A DNA stretch of 64,000 nt from assembly GCF_000021325.1 (NCBI RefSeq), contig NC_011365.1, positions 2,570,001 through 2,634,000 on the forward strand, written 5' to 3'. Source of the DNA: Gluconacetobacter diazotrophicus PA1 5. GTDB lineage: Bacteria; Pseudomonadota; Alphaproteobacteria; Acetobacterales; Acetobacteraceae. Shown one piece after another: positions 19,525-27,724 of this stretch. The translations under genes were made by a program, and so were the position numbers. Each line of letters begins with the position of its first letter. Positions within the stretch are counted from its first letter, which is position 1. The notes under the pieces were generated by a model. The model was not told where the DNA came from, did no database searches, and saw nothing but the letters and a program-made list of their open reading frames with translations.

Positions 19525-20754
19525 ATGATGCGATGGATGGCGATATCTCATGACCGGACCGGCCTGACGGAAAGCCGCCGCGTGCCGCGCGGCCTGGCGG
19601 TGCCGGGCGCGCTGCTGGCCGCCCGACTGGCCGTGGCGGTGGCCGTGGCGGGGGCGCCCGCGCCGTCCCGCGCCGCCGTCCCCCCGGTGCTGGAGGCGGA
19701 ACAGAGCGACGTCGCCACCCTGCCGCCTTTCGCCCCGCACTGGGTCCTGCCGCCCACCGCCCGCACCGCCTACACGCTCTATGACGCCGATGCCGGGCGC
19801 ATCCTCGGCACCATTCCCGCCGGCATCGTGGGCAATATCGCGCTGTCGCCCGACCGGCGCAGCGTCTATGTGGCCGATACGATCTGGTCGCGCGTCGACC
19901 ACGGCACGCGGCAGGACCTGCTGCAGGAATATGACGCCCGCACCCTGTCCCTGCGGCGCGAAATCACGCTGCCGCCCCGGGCGCTGGCGGTGTACCAGTC
20001 GCGCGACTTCGCCCTCAGCGCCGACGGCAGATGGGCCTACAGCTTCAACATGAGCCCGGCGACATCGGTCACGGTCGTCGACCTGGCCCATGCCGCGGTG
20101 GCGCGGACGGTCGACATCCCCGGCTGCGCCCTGGTCTATCCCTGGAAATCGGGCGGCTTCTCCAGCCTGTGCGGCGACGGTTCGCTGACCAATGTCGGCT
20201 ATGACGGCGGCAAGCCCACCGTCACCCACACCACCCCGTTCTTCGACGCGAACACCGACCCGATCTTCGAGGGCGCGCCGGTGGACCGCGCCACCGGCCA
20301 CGCCCTGTTCGTCTCCTATACCGGCAAGGTCTACGACGCGGCGCTGGGCCAGGCGCCCGTGATCGCGGCCCCCTGGTCCATCCAGCAGGCGGCGGGCCAG
20401 CCGGCGGCGGGCACCGGGGTGCAGGAACTGGCATGGCGTCCCGGCGGGTCGCAGCCCTTCGCCTGGAACCGCGCCACCGGGCACCTGTTCGTGCTGATGC
20501 ACACCGGCACCTACTGGACGCACAAGAACCCGGGCACCGAGGTCTGGGAACTCGATCCCGCCCGCCACGCGCTGGTGCGGCGCATCGACCTGCCCGCGCC
20601 CGCCCGCGGCATCGCGGTCAGCGCGGATGCCGCGCCGCTGCTCTACGCCGCGGCCCAGGACGGGACGATGGCGGTCATCGACGTGCGCACCGGCACGCTC
20701 CGCCGCAGTATCGAGGCCCAGGCCGGCCCCATGCTGCTGGCGCCCGACCTGTGA
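19525..20754 (+). CDS. mauB: Quinoprotein amine dehydrogenase heavy chain (MauB/AauB type)
   Basis: The large, beta-propeller subunit of a periplasmic tryptophan-tryptophylquinone amine dehydrogenase, which deaminates primary amines to aldehydes. It has 409 residues with a signal peptide ending near Ala50, then seven repeated beta-blades ('YTLYDADAGRILGTIPAGIVGNIALSPD' and later 'VWELDPARHALVRRIDLPAPARGIAVSAD'). Size and fold match MauB of methylamine and AauB of aralkylamine dehydrogenases. The start at 19525 or 19528 (two ATGs) is preceded by GCGGAAG. The light chain and maturation genes follow. Which amine is used cannot be told from this chain. Confidence 0.85.
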   Translation: MMRWMAISHDRTGLTESRRVPRGLAVPGALLAARLAVAVAVAGAPAPSRAAVPPVLEAEQSDVATLPPFAPHWVLPPTARTAYTLYDADAGRILGTIPAGIVGNIALSPDRRSVYVADTIWSRVDHGTRQDLLQEYDARTLSLRREITLPPRALAVYQSRDFALSADGRWAYSFNMSPATSVTVVDLAHAAVARTVDIPGCALVYPWKSGGFSSLCGDGSLTNVGYDGGKPTVTHTTPFFDANTDPIFEGAPVDRATGHALFVSYTGKVYDAALGQAPVIAAPWSIQQAAGQPAAGTGVQELAWRPGGSQPFAWNRATGHLFVLMHTGTYWTHKNPGTEVWELDPARHALVRRIDLPAPARGIAVSADAAPLLYAAAQDGTMAVIDVRTGTLRRSIEAQAGPMLLAPDL

Positions 20755-20767
20755 CGGGGACGGGACG

Positions 20768-21400
20768 ATGATCGATTCCCATTCCATGGCCGCGCTGGAT
20801 ACCAGCGCCATCCTGGCCTGGACCCAGGTGCTGGACTGGCTGCTGCTGCTGGCGCTGGTGCCGGTGCTGGCGCTGCTGTTCCGGCGCATGCGCCGCCTGT
20901 TCGCCCGCGTGGCGCCCGTGGGCGCGCTGATGACGTCCGGCGGTCCCGCCCCCGGCGTGCGCCTGCCGTCCCGCATCCTGCGCGCGCTGGACGGGGGCGA
21001 GGTCGCGCTGGGCGGCAGCCGCGCCGACGGCGGCAGCACGCTGCTGCTGTTCGTCTCCGGCGCCTGCCCCATCTCGCGCAAGATGCTGCCCATCGCGGGG
21101 GATTTCACGCGTCGCGAAGCCATCGACCTGCTGTGCCTGGGCGACGATACCGACGCGATGCAGCACGACCTGACCGCGCGGTTCGCCATTTCACCGTCCC
21201 GTTTCGTGAACGATCCGGAAATCGGCCGCATGCTGGGGGTGGACAAGCTGCCCTTCGCGTTCCTGCTGGATGCGACGGGCACGATCGTGGCCAAGGGCCT
21301 GGTCAACAGCCGCGAACATCTGGAAAGCCTGGTCGTGGCAGGCGAAACCGGCCATGTGTCCGTGCAATCCTACCTGGATGCCCGCCCTCACGCGGCCTGA
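20768..21400 (+). CDS. MauD-like thioredoxin-fold protein with degenerate CxxC (CPIS)
   Basis: A 210-residue membrane-anchored thioredoxin-fold protein: one N-terminal helix (residues 22-38), then a periplasmic domain. The layout and the tail ('GVDKLPFAFLLDATGTIVAKGLVNSREHLESL') match MauD, the protein needed for disulphide formation in the light chain. The redox site reads C100-P-I-S103, so the second cysteine is replaced by serine and the protein cannot cycle a CxxC disulphide. It lies 13 bases after the heavy chain and 34 before the light chain. A canonical MauD (CPVC) is encoded later in the operon. It may be a chaperone-like or monothiol paralogue. Confidence 0.8.
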   Translation: MIDSHSMAALDTSAILAWTQVLDWLLLLALVPVLALLFRRMRRLFARVAPVGALMTSGGPAPGVRLPSRILRALDGGEVALGGSRADGGSTLLLFVSGACPISRKMLPIAGDFTRREAIDLLCLGDDTDAMQHDLTARFAISPSRFVNDPEIGRMLGVDKLPFAFLLDATGTIVAKGLVNSREHLESLVVAGETGHVSVQSYLDARPHAA

Positions 21401-21434
21401 CGGGCCGCCAGGCTCTGAGGAGTGTAAAACGTCA

Positions 21435-22022
21435 ATGCCGGTCTCTTTCCTCGACACGCTGGGCGAAACCGTCACCCGGCGCCTGGCGGCACGTTCGTCG
21501 CGGCGCGGCATGCTGGGGCGCATCGGCGCCGCCATGGCGGTCGCGCCCGCCTTCCCGCTGCTGCCGGTCGCCCGGGCCGATGCCGCGCCCGCCGCCACGC
21601 CCGCCGCTACGTCCGGTCCCGCCCCGGCGACGCCCGACCCCGCGCTCAGCGATTTCGAACGCCGCGCGCAATCCGCCGATCCCACCAAATGCACGTACTG
21701 GCGCCATTGCGCGATCGACGGCGTACTGTGCGGCTGCTGCGGCGGCGGGGTGCACAGTTGCCCGCCCGGCACCCAGCCCTCGCCGGTGTCGTGGATCGGC
21801 ACCTGCCGCAACCCCGATGACGGCCGCGCCTACGTCATCGCCTATCGCGACTGCTGCGGCCGCAGCCTCTGCGCCGCCCCCAAATCCTGTTCGTGCAACA
21901 CCGCCGACCGCGAAATGCCGATCTATCGGCCGCAGGCCAGCAACGATATCATCTGGTGCTTCGGCACGGCCTCGACCGCCTATCATTGCTCGACCGCCGC
22001 GATCATCGGCCAGGCCGGCTGA
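21435..22022 (+). CDS. mauA: Quinoprotein amine dehydrogenase light chain (TTQ subunit)
   Basis: The catalytic small subunit, 195 residues. It starts with a twin-arginine leader ('SSRRGMLGRIGAAMAVAP', cut near Ala48-Ala50), as known for MauA. W120 in 'SPVSWIGTC' and W174 in 'NDIIWCFG' align with the two tryptophans that are joined to form tryptophan tryptophylquinone (Trp57 and Trp108 of the Paracoccus enzyme). The family core 'CTYWRHCAIDGVLC' and 'YRDCCG' is intact. The mature part carries 14 cysteines against the 12 I recall for methylamine dehydrogenase; the extra ones are C102 and C146. The family call is very safe; the substrate class is open. Confidence 0.93.
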   Translation: MPVSFLDTLGETVTRRLAARSSRRGMLGRIGAAMAVAPAFPLLPVARADAAPAATPAATSGPAPATPDPALSDFERRAQSADPTKCTYWRHCAIDGVLCGCCGGGVHSCPPGTQPSPVSWIGTCRNPDDGRAYVIAYRDCCGRSLCAAPKSCSCNTADREMPIYRPQASNDIIWCFGTASTAYHCSTAAIIGQAG

Positions 22023-22028
22023 CGGGCG

Positions 22029-22535
22029 GTGCGTCGGCTGCCGGTTCTCGGCCTGCTCGCCGCCATCGCGGCGGCACCGGTCCTCGCATACGGCGTTCCG
22101 GCCCCGGCCGGCATGCCGGTCGTGCCCATGGTCCAGGGCCATTACCTGGTGGGCTGCGGCGGCTGCCACGGCATCCAGGGCCGCTCGGGGCGCCAGGTGG
22201 TGCCCGACCTGGCCGGACAGGTGGGCTATTTCCTGTGTACCGGCCAAGGGCGGGACTATCTGGTCCGCCTGCCGAACGTGGCCTTCGCCAACCTGTCGTC
22301 GCACGACCTGGCCGACATGATGAATTTCGTGGTCTTCACCCTGGGCGGCGCCAGCGTGCCGCCGGGCGGCCGGCCCTACACGCCGGACGAAATCGCGGCC
22401 CTGCGGGCACAACCCTTGCGGGTGGCCGACCTGCACATGTACCGTGACCAGGTGGTCCGGGGCGTGGTGCGCGCCTGCCCGGCGGCGCGGGGGCTGCATG
22501 AATACGACACCGCGCAGGCCGCGCGCGAACGCTGA
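22029..22535 (+). CDS. Small periplasmic monoheme c-type cytochrome
   Basis: A 168-residue protein with a signal peptide (residues 1-20, cleavage near 'VLA-YG') and a single heme c site C43-G-G-C46-H47. Met97 or Met98 ('DLADMMNFVV') is a candidate sixth ligand. It starts at a GTG six bases after the light-chain stop. It is far too small and has one heme too few to be MauG, the diheme enzyme that makes TTQ. It could accept electrons from the dehydrogenase or take part in maturation. As I recall, a small monoheme cytochrome gene also follows aauA in aralkylamine dehydrogenase clusters. Confidence 0.85.
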   Translation: MRRLPVLGLLAAIAAAPVLAYGVPAPAGMPVVPMVQGHYLVGCGGCHGIQGRSGRQVVPDLAGQVGYFLCTGQGRDYLVRLPNVAFANLSSHDLADMMNFVVFTLGGASVPPGGRPYTPDEIAALRAQPLRVADLHMYRDQVVRGVVRACPAARGLHEYDTAQAARER

Positions 22536-22556
22536 CGGGATATGGAACAGGGAGAG

Positions 22557-23099
22557 ATGATGGATTCGTTCGACCACGCAGTCGCGCCGGTAACGGCGGC
22601 GCTGCTCGCCGGGGGCGTCGGCGTGCTGCTGCTGGCCGCCGGGATTGCGAAACTGCGTGATCGCGACACGTTCCTTGGCACGCTCGCCGCCTACCGGCTG
22701 CTGCCCGATCCGCTGCTCGGCCCCGCCGCCTGGGCGCTGGGGGCGGTGGAAACCGTCCTGGGCGCGATGCTGCTGGGCGGGGTGTCCGTGCGCGCGGCCG
22801 GGTACGGGGCCGCCCTGCTGTTCGTGCTGTTCGCACTGTCCATGGCGGTCAACGTGATGCGCGGCCGGACCGACCTGTCCTGCGGCTGCCTGCCGGGCCT
22901 GGCCTCGGCGCGGCTGTCGTGGGGCGCGGTGGCCCGCACGCTGCTGCTGGCGCCGCCGGCGCTGCTGCCCGGCCTTGCCGGCCTGCCCGCCGCCGCCCTG
23001 CTGCGCTATCAGTCCCTGGCCGCCGGGGCCTGCCTGCTGGCGCTGGGGCTGGCCGCATCGCACCTGCTGCCCGCCGGTGCCGAGGAACCGTCCGCATGA
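22557..23099 (+). CDS. mauE: Amine dehydrogenase maturation membrane protein MauE
   Basis: A 180-residue integral membrane protein with about four to five helices, matching MauE, which is required with MauD for folding and disulphide formation of the light chain. The conserved cysteine pair is visible in 'RTDLSCGCLPG' (C109 and C111). The start at 22557 follows AGGGAGAG; an ATG at 22542 is possible. The stop overlaps the start of mauD (ATGA at 23096-23099), so the two are translationally coupled. Confidence 0.85.
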   Translation: MMDSFDHAVAPVTAALLAGGVGVLLLAAGIAKLRDRDTFLGTLAAYRLLPDPLLGPAAWALGAVETVLGAMLLGGVSVRAAGYGAALLFVLFALSMAVNVMRGRTDLSCGCLPGLASARLSWGAVARTLLLAPPALLPGLAGLPAAALLRYQSLAAGACLLALGLAASHLLPAGAEEPSA

Positions 23100-23656
23100 T
23101 GACTGCCCTGATCGTCTCGCAGATCCTGCTGTTCGCCGCGATCGTCGTCCTGGTCCTGGTCGTGCTGGCCCTGGCCCGCCAGATCGGGGTGCTGCACGAA
23201 CGCATCGCCCCCATCGGCCTGCAGCAGCCCCAGTCCGGGCTGGATGTCGGGCAGGTGATTCCGCGCATCACCATGCGCACCCTGTCCGGCGCGCCGTTCC
23301 CGATGGGCGAGGCCCTGCCGCCGGGCACCGTGCGCATGCTGCTGTTCGTGGCGCCCGACTGCCCGGTCTGCAAGCGCGTGCTGCCCGTCGCGCTGGACGT
23401 GGCGCGTGATCGCGGACTGGACCCGGTCCTGGTCGGGGACGGCGCCCCGCCCGAACTGGTCGCGATGCGCGACCGGATGGGCCTGGGCGGCGTCGCCTTC
23501 GTCACGGGGGTCGAACTGGGCCTGGTGCTGCAGGTCAGCCGCCTGCCGACCCTGGTGCTGCTGGATTCCAACGGCACCATCCTGGCGAAGGACGTGGTCA
23601 ATACGCGGCGGCAGGTCGAAGCCCTGATCCCCGCCGCCGCCGGGCGGGCGGCGTAG
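23096..23656 (+). CDS. mauD: Amine dehydrogenase maturation thioredoxin MauD
   Basis: A 186-residue thioredoxin-fold protein with an N-terminal membrane anchor (residues 3-28) and an intact redox site C89-P-V-C92 in 'VAPDCPVCKRVLP', as in MauD. It is thought to introduce or isomerise the light-chain disulphides in the periplasm. The cis-proline loop is 'VSRLPTLVLLDSNG'. It is the last gene of the operon; its start overlaps the mauE stop, and the convergent aminotransferase gene ends 15 bases downstream. Confidence 0.88.
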   Translation: MMTALIVSQILLFAAIVVLVLVVLALARQIGVLHERIAPIGLQQPQSGLDVGQVIPRITMRTLSGAPFPMGEALPPGTVRMLLFVAPDCPVCKRVLPVALDVARDRGLDPVLVGDGAPPELVAMRDRMGLGGVAFVTGVELGLVLQVSRLPTLVLLDSNGTILAKDVVNTRRQVEALIPAAAGRAA

Positions 23657-23671
23657 GGCCAGGGCCCGGAT

Positions 23672-24943
23672 TTAAAGCGCCAGCGCCTGCTCGATGACCG
23701 CCAGCCCTTCCTCGATCAGGCTGTCCGGCGCCGTCAGCGGCACCAGGATGCGCACCGTCTCGCCCTGGATGCCGCATGACAGCAGGATCAGCCCCCGTTC
23801 GGCGGCGCGGGCGCAGATCGCGGCGGCCCCGCCGGCGCGCACCGGCCCGTCCGGCCCCTCCAGGATGTCGAAGCCGATCATGGCTCCCGGCCCGCGCGGC
23901 GCGCTGATCGGCGTCAGGCCGCGCCGGACGCGCATCCCCTCCAGCCGGTCGCGGATCAGGGCGCCGATCGCGTTCGCCCGCTCCACCAGCCCCTCTTCGG
24001 CAATGACGTCCAGCACCGCCAGCGCCGCCGCGCAGGCGATCGGCGCCCCGGCATAGGTCCCGCCCAGCCCGCCGGGCCCCACCGCATCCATCAGCGCGGC
24101 GCGGCCGATCACGCCCGACAGCGGAAAGCCGCCGCCCAGCGATTTCGCGATACAGACCAGGTCCGGCGCCACGCCCGACAGTTCGATGCCGAACAGCCGC
24201 CCGGTCCGCGCGAAGCCGGTCTGCACCTCGTCGGCGATCAGCACGATCCCGTGCGTATCGCAGACCGCGCGCAGCGCCCGCAGCAGGGCGGCGGGGGTCG
24301 GACGGAATCCGCCCTCGCCCTGTACCGGCTCGATGATGATGGCGGCCACCTGCGCCGGATCGATATCGGCCGCGAACAGGAAATCCAGCGCCTTCAGGCT
24401 GTCCTCGACCGTGACCTCCCCGGCCGGGAACGGCACGTGATAGACGCCCGCCGGCATGCTGCCGAACGGCGCCTTGTACGGCCGGACCTTGCCGGTCAGC
24501 GCCGACGCCAGCAGCGACCGGCCGTGGAAGGCGCCGGTAAAGGCCACGACGCCGCTGCGCCCGGTCGCCGCGCGGGCGATCTTCACGGCGTTCTCGGTCG
24601 CCTCGGCCCCGGTCGAAAACAGGATGGTCTTCGCCGGGCCGGGAAACGGCGCCAGCCCGTTCAGCCGCTCGGCCAGGGCGATGTAGGATTCATACGGCGC
24701 GACCTGGAACGCGGTGTGGGTGAACAGCTCCGCCTGCCGCCGCACCGCCTCCATCACACGGGGGTGGCGATGGCCGACATTCAGCACCGCGATGCCGCCG
24801 GCGAAGTCGATATAGCGCCGCCCCTCGACATCCCACAGCTCGGCATTCTCCGCCCGCGCGGCATGGATGGCGGTGGCCGATGCGACGCCGCGCGGCACCG
24901 CGGCCTCGCGCCGGGCCTGAAGATCGGAATTGGTGGATGACAT
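23672..24943 (-). CDS. gabT: Class III aminotransferase, 4-aminobutyrate type
   Basis: A PLP-dependent omega-aminotransferase of 423 residues, most like 4-aminobutyrate:2-oxoglutarate aminotransferase. Visible: 'FAGGIAVLNVGHRHPRVMEAV' near residue 50, 'STGAEATENAVKIARAATGR', 'EPVQGEGGF', the cofactor Asp in 'LIADEVQTGFARTG' and the Schiff-base Lys in 'CIAKSLGGGFPLSG'. The start at 24943 is set by homologue length, since the frame is open much further upstream. It is convergent with the amine dehydrogenase operon. The fold is certain; the exact amine substrate is less so. Confidence 0.85.
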   Translation of the reverse strand: MSSTNSDLQARREAAVPRGVASATAIHAARAENAELWDVEGRRYIDFAGGIAVLNVGHRHPRVMEAVRRQAELFTHTAFQVAPYESYIALAERLNGLAPFPGPAKTILFSTGAEATENAVKIARAATGRSGVVAFTGAFHGRSLLASALTGKVRPYKAPFGSMPAGVYHVPFPAGEVTVEDSLKALDFLFAADIDPAQVAAIIIEPVQGEGGFRPTPAALLRALRAVCDTHGIVLIADEVQTGFARTGRLFGIELSGVAPDLVCIAKSLGGGFPLSGVIGRAALMDAVGPGGLGGTYAGAPIACAAALAVLDVIAEEGLVERANAIGALIRDRLEGMRVRRGLTPISAPRGPGAMIGFDILEGPDGPVRAGGAAAICARAAERGLILLSCGIQGETVRILVPLTAPDSLIEEGLAVIEQALAL

Positions 24944-25082
24944 CGTGCCTGTCCTCGTCTGGCGTGAATCCGCCCGACAGATGTAGGCCACGCCCCGCCG
25001 ACGCGGGAGCCGCCTTGTCGGTCGTCCCCGGTGACGTCCGGTCACCGCCCGCCACGCCGTTCCCGGTGGCCGGGGGCGTCCG

Positions 25083-25856
25083 TCAGGCCATGACGGGCCA
25101 GTCGATATCGCCGTCCCGCGCGATCTGCTCGAACAGCGGCCGTGCGAAGAAGAACCCCTGGAAGAAGCGGCCGCCCACGGCGTGCAGGGCCCGCACCTCC
25201 TCAAGGCGCTCCACGCCCTCGATCACGACCTTGACGCCCAGATCGGTGGCAATCCGTATGATGCCGGCGATGATCGTGCGGCGCACCTGGTCCCGGTCGC
25301 AATCCTGTACCAGGGCCCGGTCGATCTTGATGATGTCGGGCTTGAGATCGGCCAGCCGCATCAGCCCGGACTGTCCGGTCGGGAAATCGTCCAGGGCGAC
25401 CTTGAAGCCATGGTGATGATATTCGCCGATGATGTCCTGCAGGTGCTTCGTCTCGGTCAGATGTTCGGTCTCGAGGATCTCGAAGGTCAGGTTTTCCAGG
25501 GGAAAATCGCTTTCGCGGGCGGCCTGCAGCGTCGCCTGGATGCAGGCGCGCGGGTTATAGACGGCGTTGGGCAGGAAATTGATGCTCAGGCGGCGGTCCA
25601 GCCCAAGCCGGGACGCCAGCCGGATGGCCCGGGTGCGGCACGCCTGATCGAAAGCATACAGGTTTTCCTCCGTGACCTGCGCCAGGACGCTCGGCGCGCC
25701 CTCGCCCCCAGGGCCGCGAACCAGGGCCTCGTACCCGTCGATGCGGCGATTCACCAGATCGACGACGGGCTGGAAGGCCATCGTGAACGGAAACAGATCC
25801 TGATGGTCGTGGCAGGCCTGGCAGGGGGCGCGACTGGACGGGGGTGATGCTGTCAT
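25083..25856 (-). CDS. EAL-domain cyclic-di-GMP phosphodiesterase
   Basis: A 257-residue, single-domain EAL protein. Catalytic features are all present: 'YEALVRG' (E43-A-L), 'SINFLPNAVYNP' with the metal-binding Asn, 'FEILETE', 'ALDDFPTG' (the usual DDFGTG with Pro for Gly), the Lys in 'IIKIDRAL', 'VVIEGVE' and 'FFQGFFFARP'. It should therefore hydrolyse c-di-GMP. The first 20 residues contain C12-Q-A-C15-H16, a CxxCH motif, but there is no signal peptide, so a heme is unlikely and a metal site is possible. It is a lone gene divergent from the antiporter. Confidence 0.85.
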   Translation of the reverse strand: MTASPPSSRAPCQACHDHQDLFPFTMAFQPVVDLVNRRIDGYEALVRGPGGEGAPSVLAQVTEENLYAFDQACRTRAIRLASRLGLDRRLSINFLPNAVYNPRACIQATLQAARESDFPLENLTFEILETEHLTETKHLQDIIGEYHHHGFKVALDDFPTGQSGLMRLADLKPDIIKIDRALVQDCDRDQVRRTIIAGIIRIATDLGVKVVIEGVERLEEVRALHAVGGRFFQGFFFARPLFEQIARDGDIDWPVMA

Positions 25857-26040
25857 GGGGGGTTCCGGACGTGGATATTCGAATTCATGACTATCGCATG
25901 TCGGTCCCGGAAAGCAGCCCATATCCAGCCGCTTCGCTATCCGGGACGCCCCGCATGGCCAGTCGCGGGAAATCCGTGTAGCGTGTCCGCAACCGTGATG
26001 ATCTTTCGCGGATCGGCATCGGGGAAATCGAAGCGCGGCC

Positions 26041-27723
26041 ATGCACGACGTCATCGTGGGGTTGATCCTGCTGTTCGTGGCCGCGATCAGCAGCCTGTTT
26101 TCCCGGCTTCTGCCCGTGCCCATCCCGCTGCCGCTGTGGCAGATCGCGCTGGGGGTGGTGGGGTCCGTGGCGGGGCTGCATGTCGTGCTGAACCCCGACA
26201 TGTTCATGCTGCTGTTCATTCCGCCGCTGCTGTTCCGCGATGCGTTCCGCATGCCGACGCGCGAATTCGGCCAGTTGCGCGGCATCATCTTCGCCCTGGC
26301 GGTGCCGATGGTGGTGGGGACCACCATCCTGTGCGGCTATGCCGTGCACTGGCTGATCCCGGTGCTGGCGCTGCCGGCCTGCTTCGCGCTGGCCGCCGTG
26401 CTGTCGCCGACCGACGCGGTGGCCGTGGGCGGCATGCTGGGGCCGTCCGTGCCGCGCACCATCGTCCACGTGCTGGACGGCGAATCCCTGCTGAACGACG
26501 CGTCCGGCCTGGTCTGCTTCCGGTTCGCGGCGGTGGCCGCCGTAACGGGGGCGTTCTCGCTGCGCGGCGCGCTGGCCACGTTCGGCCTGCTGTCGCTGGG
26601 CGGAATCGCGATCGGCATCCTGGTCTGCTACGCGGCGGCGCGGCTGGACCGGATGCTGCTGCGCCGGGGGTACGACGACCCGCCGACCCAGGTCACCTTC
26701 ATGCTGCTGCTGCCCTTCGCCGCCTACCTGCTGGCCGAACTCGTGGGGTGCTCGGGCATCCTGGCGGCGGTGGCGGGCGGCATGACGGCCAAGCTGACGG
26801 GCGTGCTGCAGGAAACCCAGATCACCACCCGCCTGCAGGCCCGCACGACGTGGGACATGGTCGGCTTCGTGTTCAATTCCATCATCTTCCTGCTGCTGGG
26901 CCTGCAGTTGCCCGACCTGGCGGGAAACGGGATCGCGCTGGTGCGGCAGGCGGGCCGGTCGCCCTGGCTGCTGCTTCTGGTCATCGTCGCCATCCACCTG
27001 GCCATGTGCGTGCTGCGCTTCGCGGGGCTGTGGATCATCCTGGCGGTGGCGGCGTGGCGGGCCCGGCACGAACGCGGGGCGATGCACTGGCCGGGCCTGC
27101 GCACCGTGCTGGTCGGCACGGTCGCGGGGGTGCGCGGCGCGGTCACGCTGGCGGCGGTGCTGTCCCTGCCGCAGGCGGTGGGGGACGTGCCGGGCTTTCC
27201 CGACCGCGACCTGCTGGTGACGCTGGCCACCGGGGTCATCCTGGTGTCGCTGCTGGCGGCCAGCCTGACCCTGCCCTGGCTGGCGCGCGGCATGCCGGCC
27301 GGGCAGGTCGATCCCCAGGCGCGCGAGGTCGACTGGGCGCGGCTGGTGCTGCTGCGCACGATGATCCGCGCCATGCGCGACGAACAGGCGGCCCTGACCG
27401 CGCGGGCCAAGATCCGCGACGAGGCCGGCGAAACCCGGATCGAGATCATCGCCCGCCTGATGCAGGAATATGAAAACCGCCTGGGCCAGTTGCAGCGCGA
27501 CGGTGACGGCGCGGCCAGCGCGGCGCAGGTCGGGTCGATCCGGCGCATGCGCCTGGAACTGGCGATCCGCCTGACCAACCTGCGCGCGTCGCGGATCGAA
27601 CTGCGCAACCTGCGCGCCGCCCAGTACGTCAATGACGAAACCGAATCCCTGCTGCAGCAGGAAATGGATTACGAGGAACAGGTCCTGCGCAACCGCGCCC
27701 GGACCCTGCCACGCGTCGCGTGA
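26041..27723 (+). CDS. Na+/H+ antiporter, CPA1 family
   Basis: A 560-residue cation:proton antiporter. Around a dozen membrane helices fill residues 1-425, with the CPA1 core 'LSPTDAVAVGGML' and 'LDGESLLNDASGLV', whose Asp residues carry ions, and 'GVRGAVTLAAVLSLP' near residue 365. A hydrophilic tail of about 130 residues with coiled-coil character ('IRRMRLELAIRLTNLRASRIELRNLR') follows. It exchanges sodium or potassium for protons across the inner membrane, useful for an organism living in acid. It is a single gene followed directly by a MITE-like repeat. Confidence 0.9.
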   Translation: MHDVIVGLILLFVAAISSLFSRLLPVPIPLPLWQIALGVVGSVAGLHVVLNPDMFMLLFIPPLLFRDAFRMPTREFGQLRGIIFALAVPMVVGTTILCGYAVHWLIPVLALPACFALAAVLSPTDAVAVGGMLGPSVPRTIVHVLDGESLLNDASGLVCFRFAAVAAVTGAFSLRGALATFGLLSLGGIAIGILVCYAAARLDRMLLRRGYDDPPTQVTFMLLLPFAAYLLAELVGCSGILAAVAGGMTAKLTGVLQETQITTRLQARTTWDMVGFVFNSIIFLLLGLQLPDLAGNGIALVRQAGRSPWLLLLVIVAIHLAMCVLRFAGLWIILAVAAWRARHERGAMHWPGLRTVLVGTVAGVRGAVTLAAVLSLPQAVGDVPGFPDRDLLVTLATGVILVSLLAASLTLPWLARGMPAGQVDPQAREVDWARLVLLRTMIRAMRDEQAALTARAKIRDEAGETRIEIIARLMQEYENRLGQLQRDGDGAASAAQVGSIRRMRLELAIRLTNLRASRIELRNLRAAQYVNDETESLLQQEMDYEEQVLRNRARTLPRVA

Positions 27724-27724
27724 C

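Noticed and set aside
22029-22535. The cytochrome as a shortened MauG
   Set aside because: MauG has two CxxCH hemes and roughly twice the length. This protein has one heme and a mono-domain cytochrome layout.
25083-25133. CxxCH of the EAL protein (its residues 12-16, encoded near 25820) as a heme c site
   Set aside because: No signal peptide or membrane segment precedes it, so it would not reach the periplasmic heme lyase.
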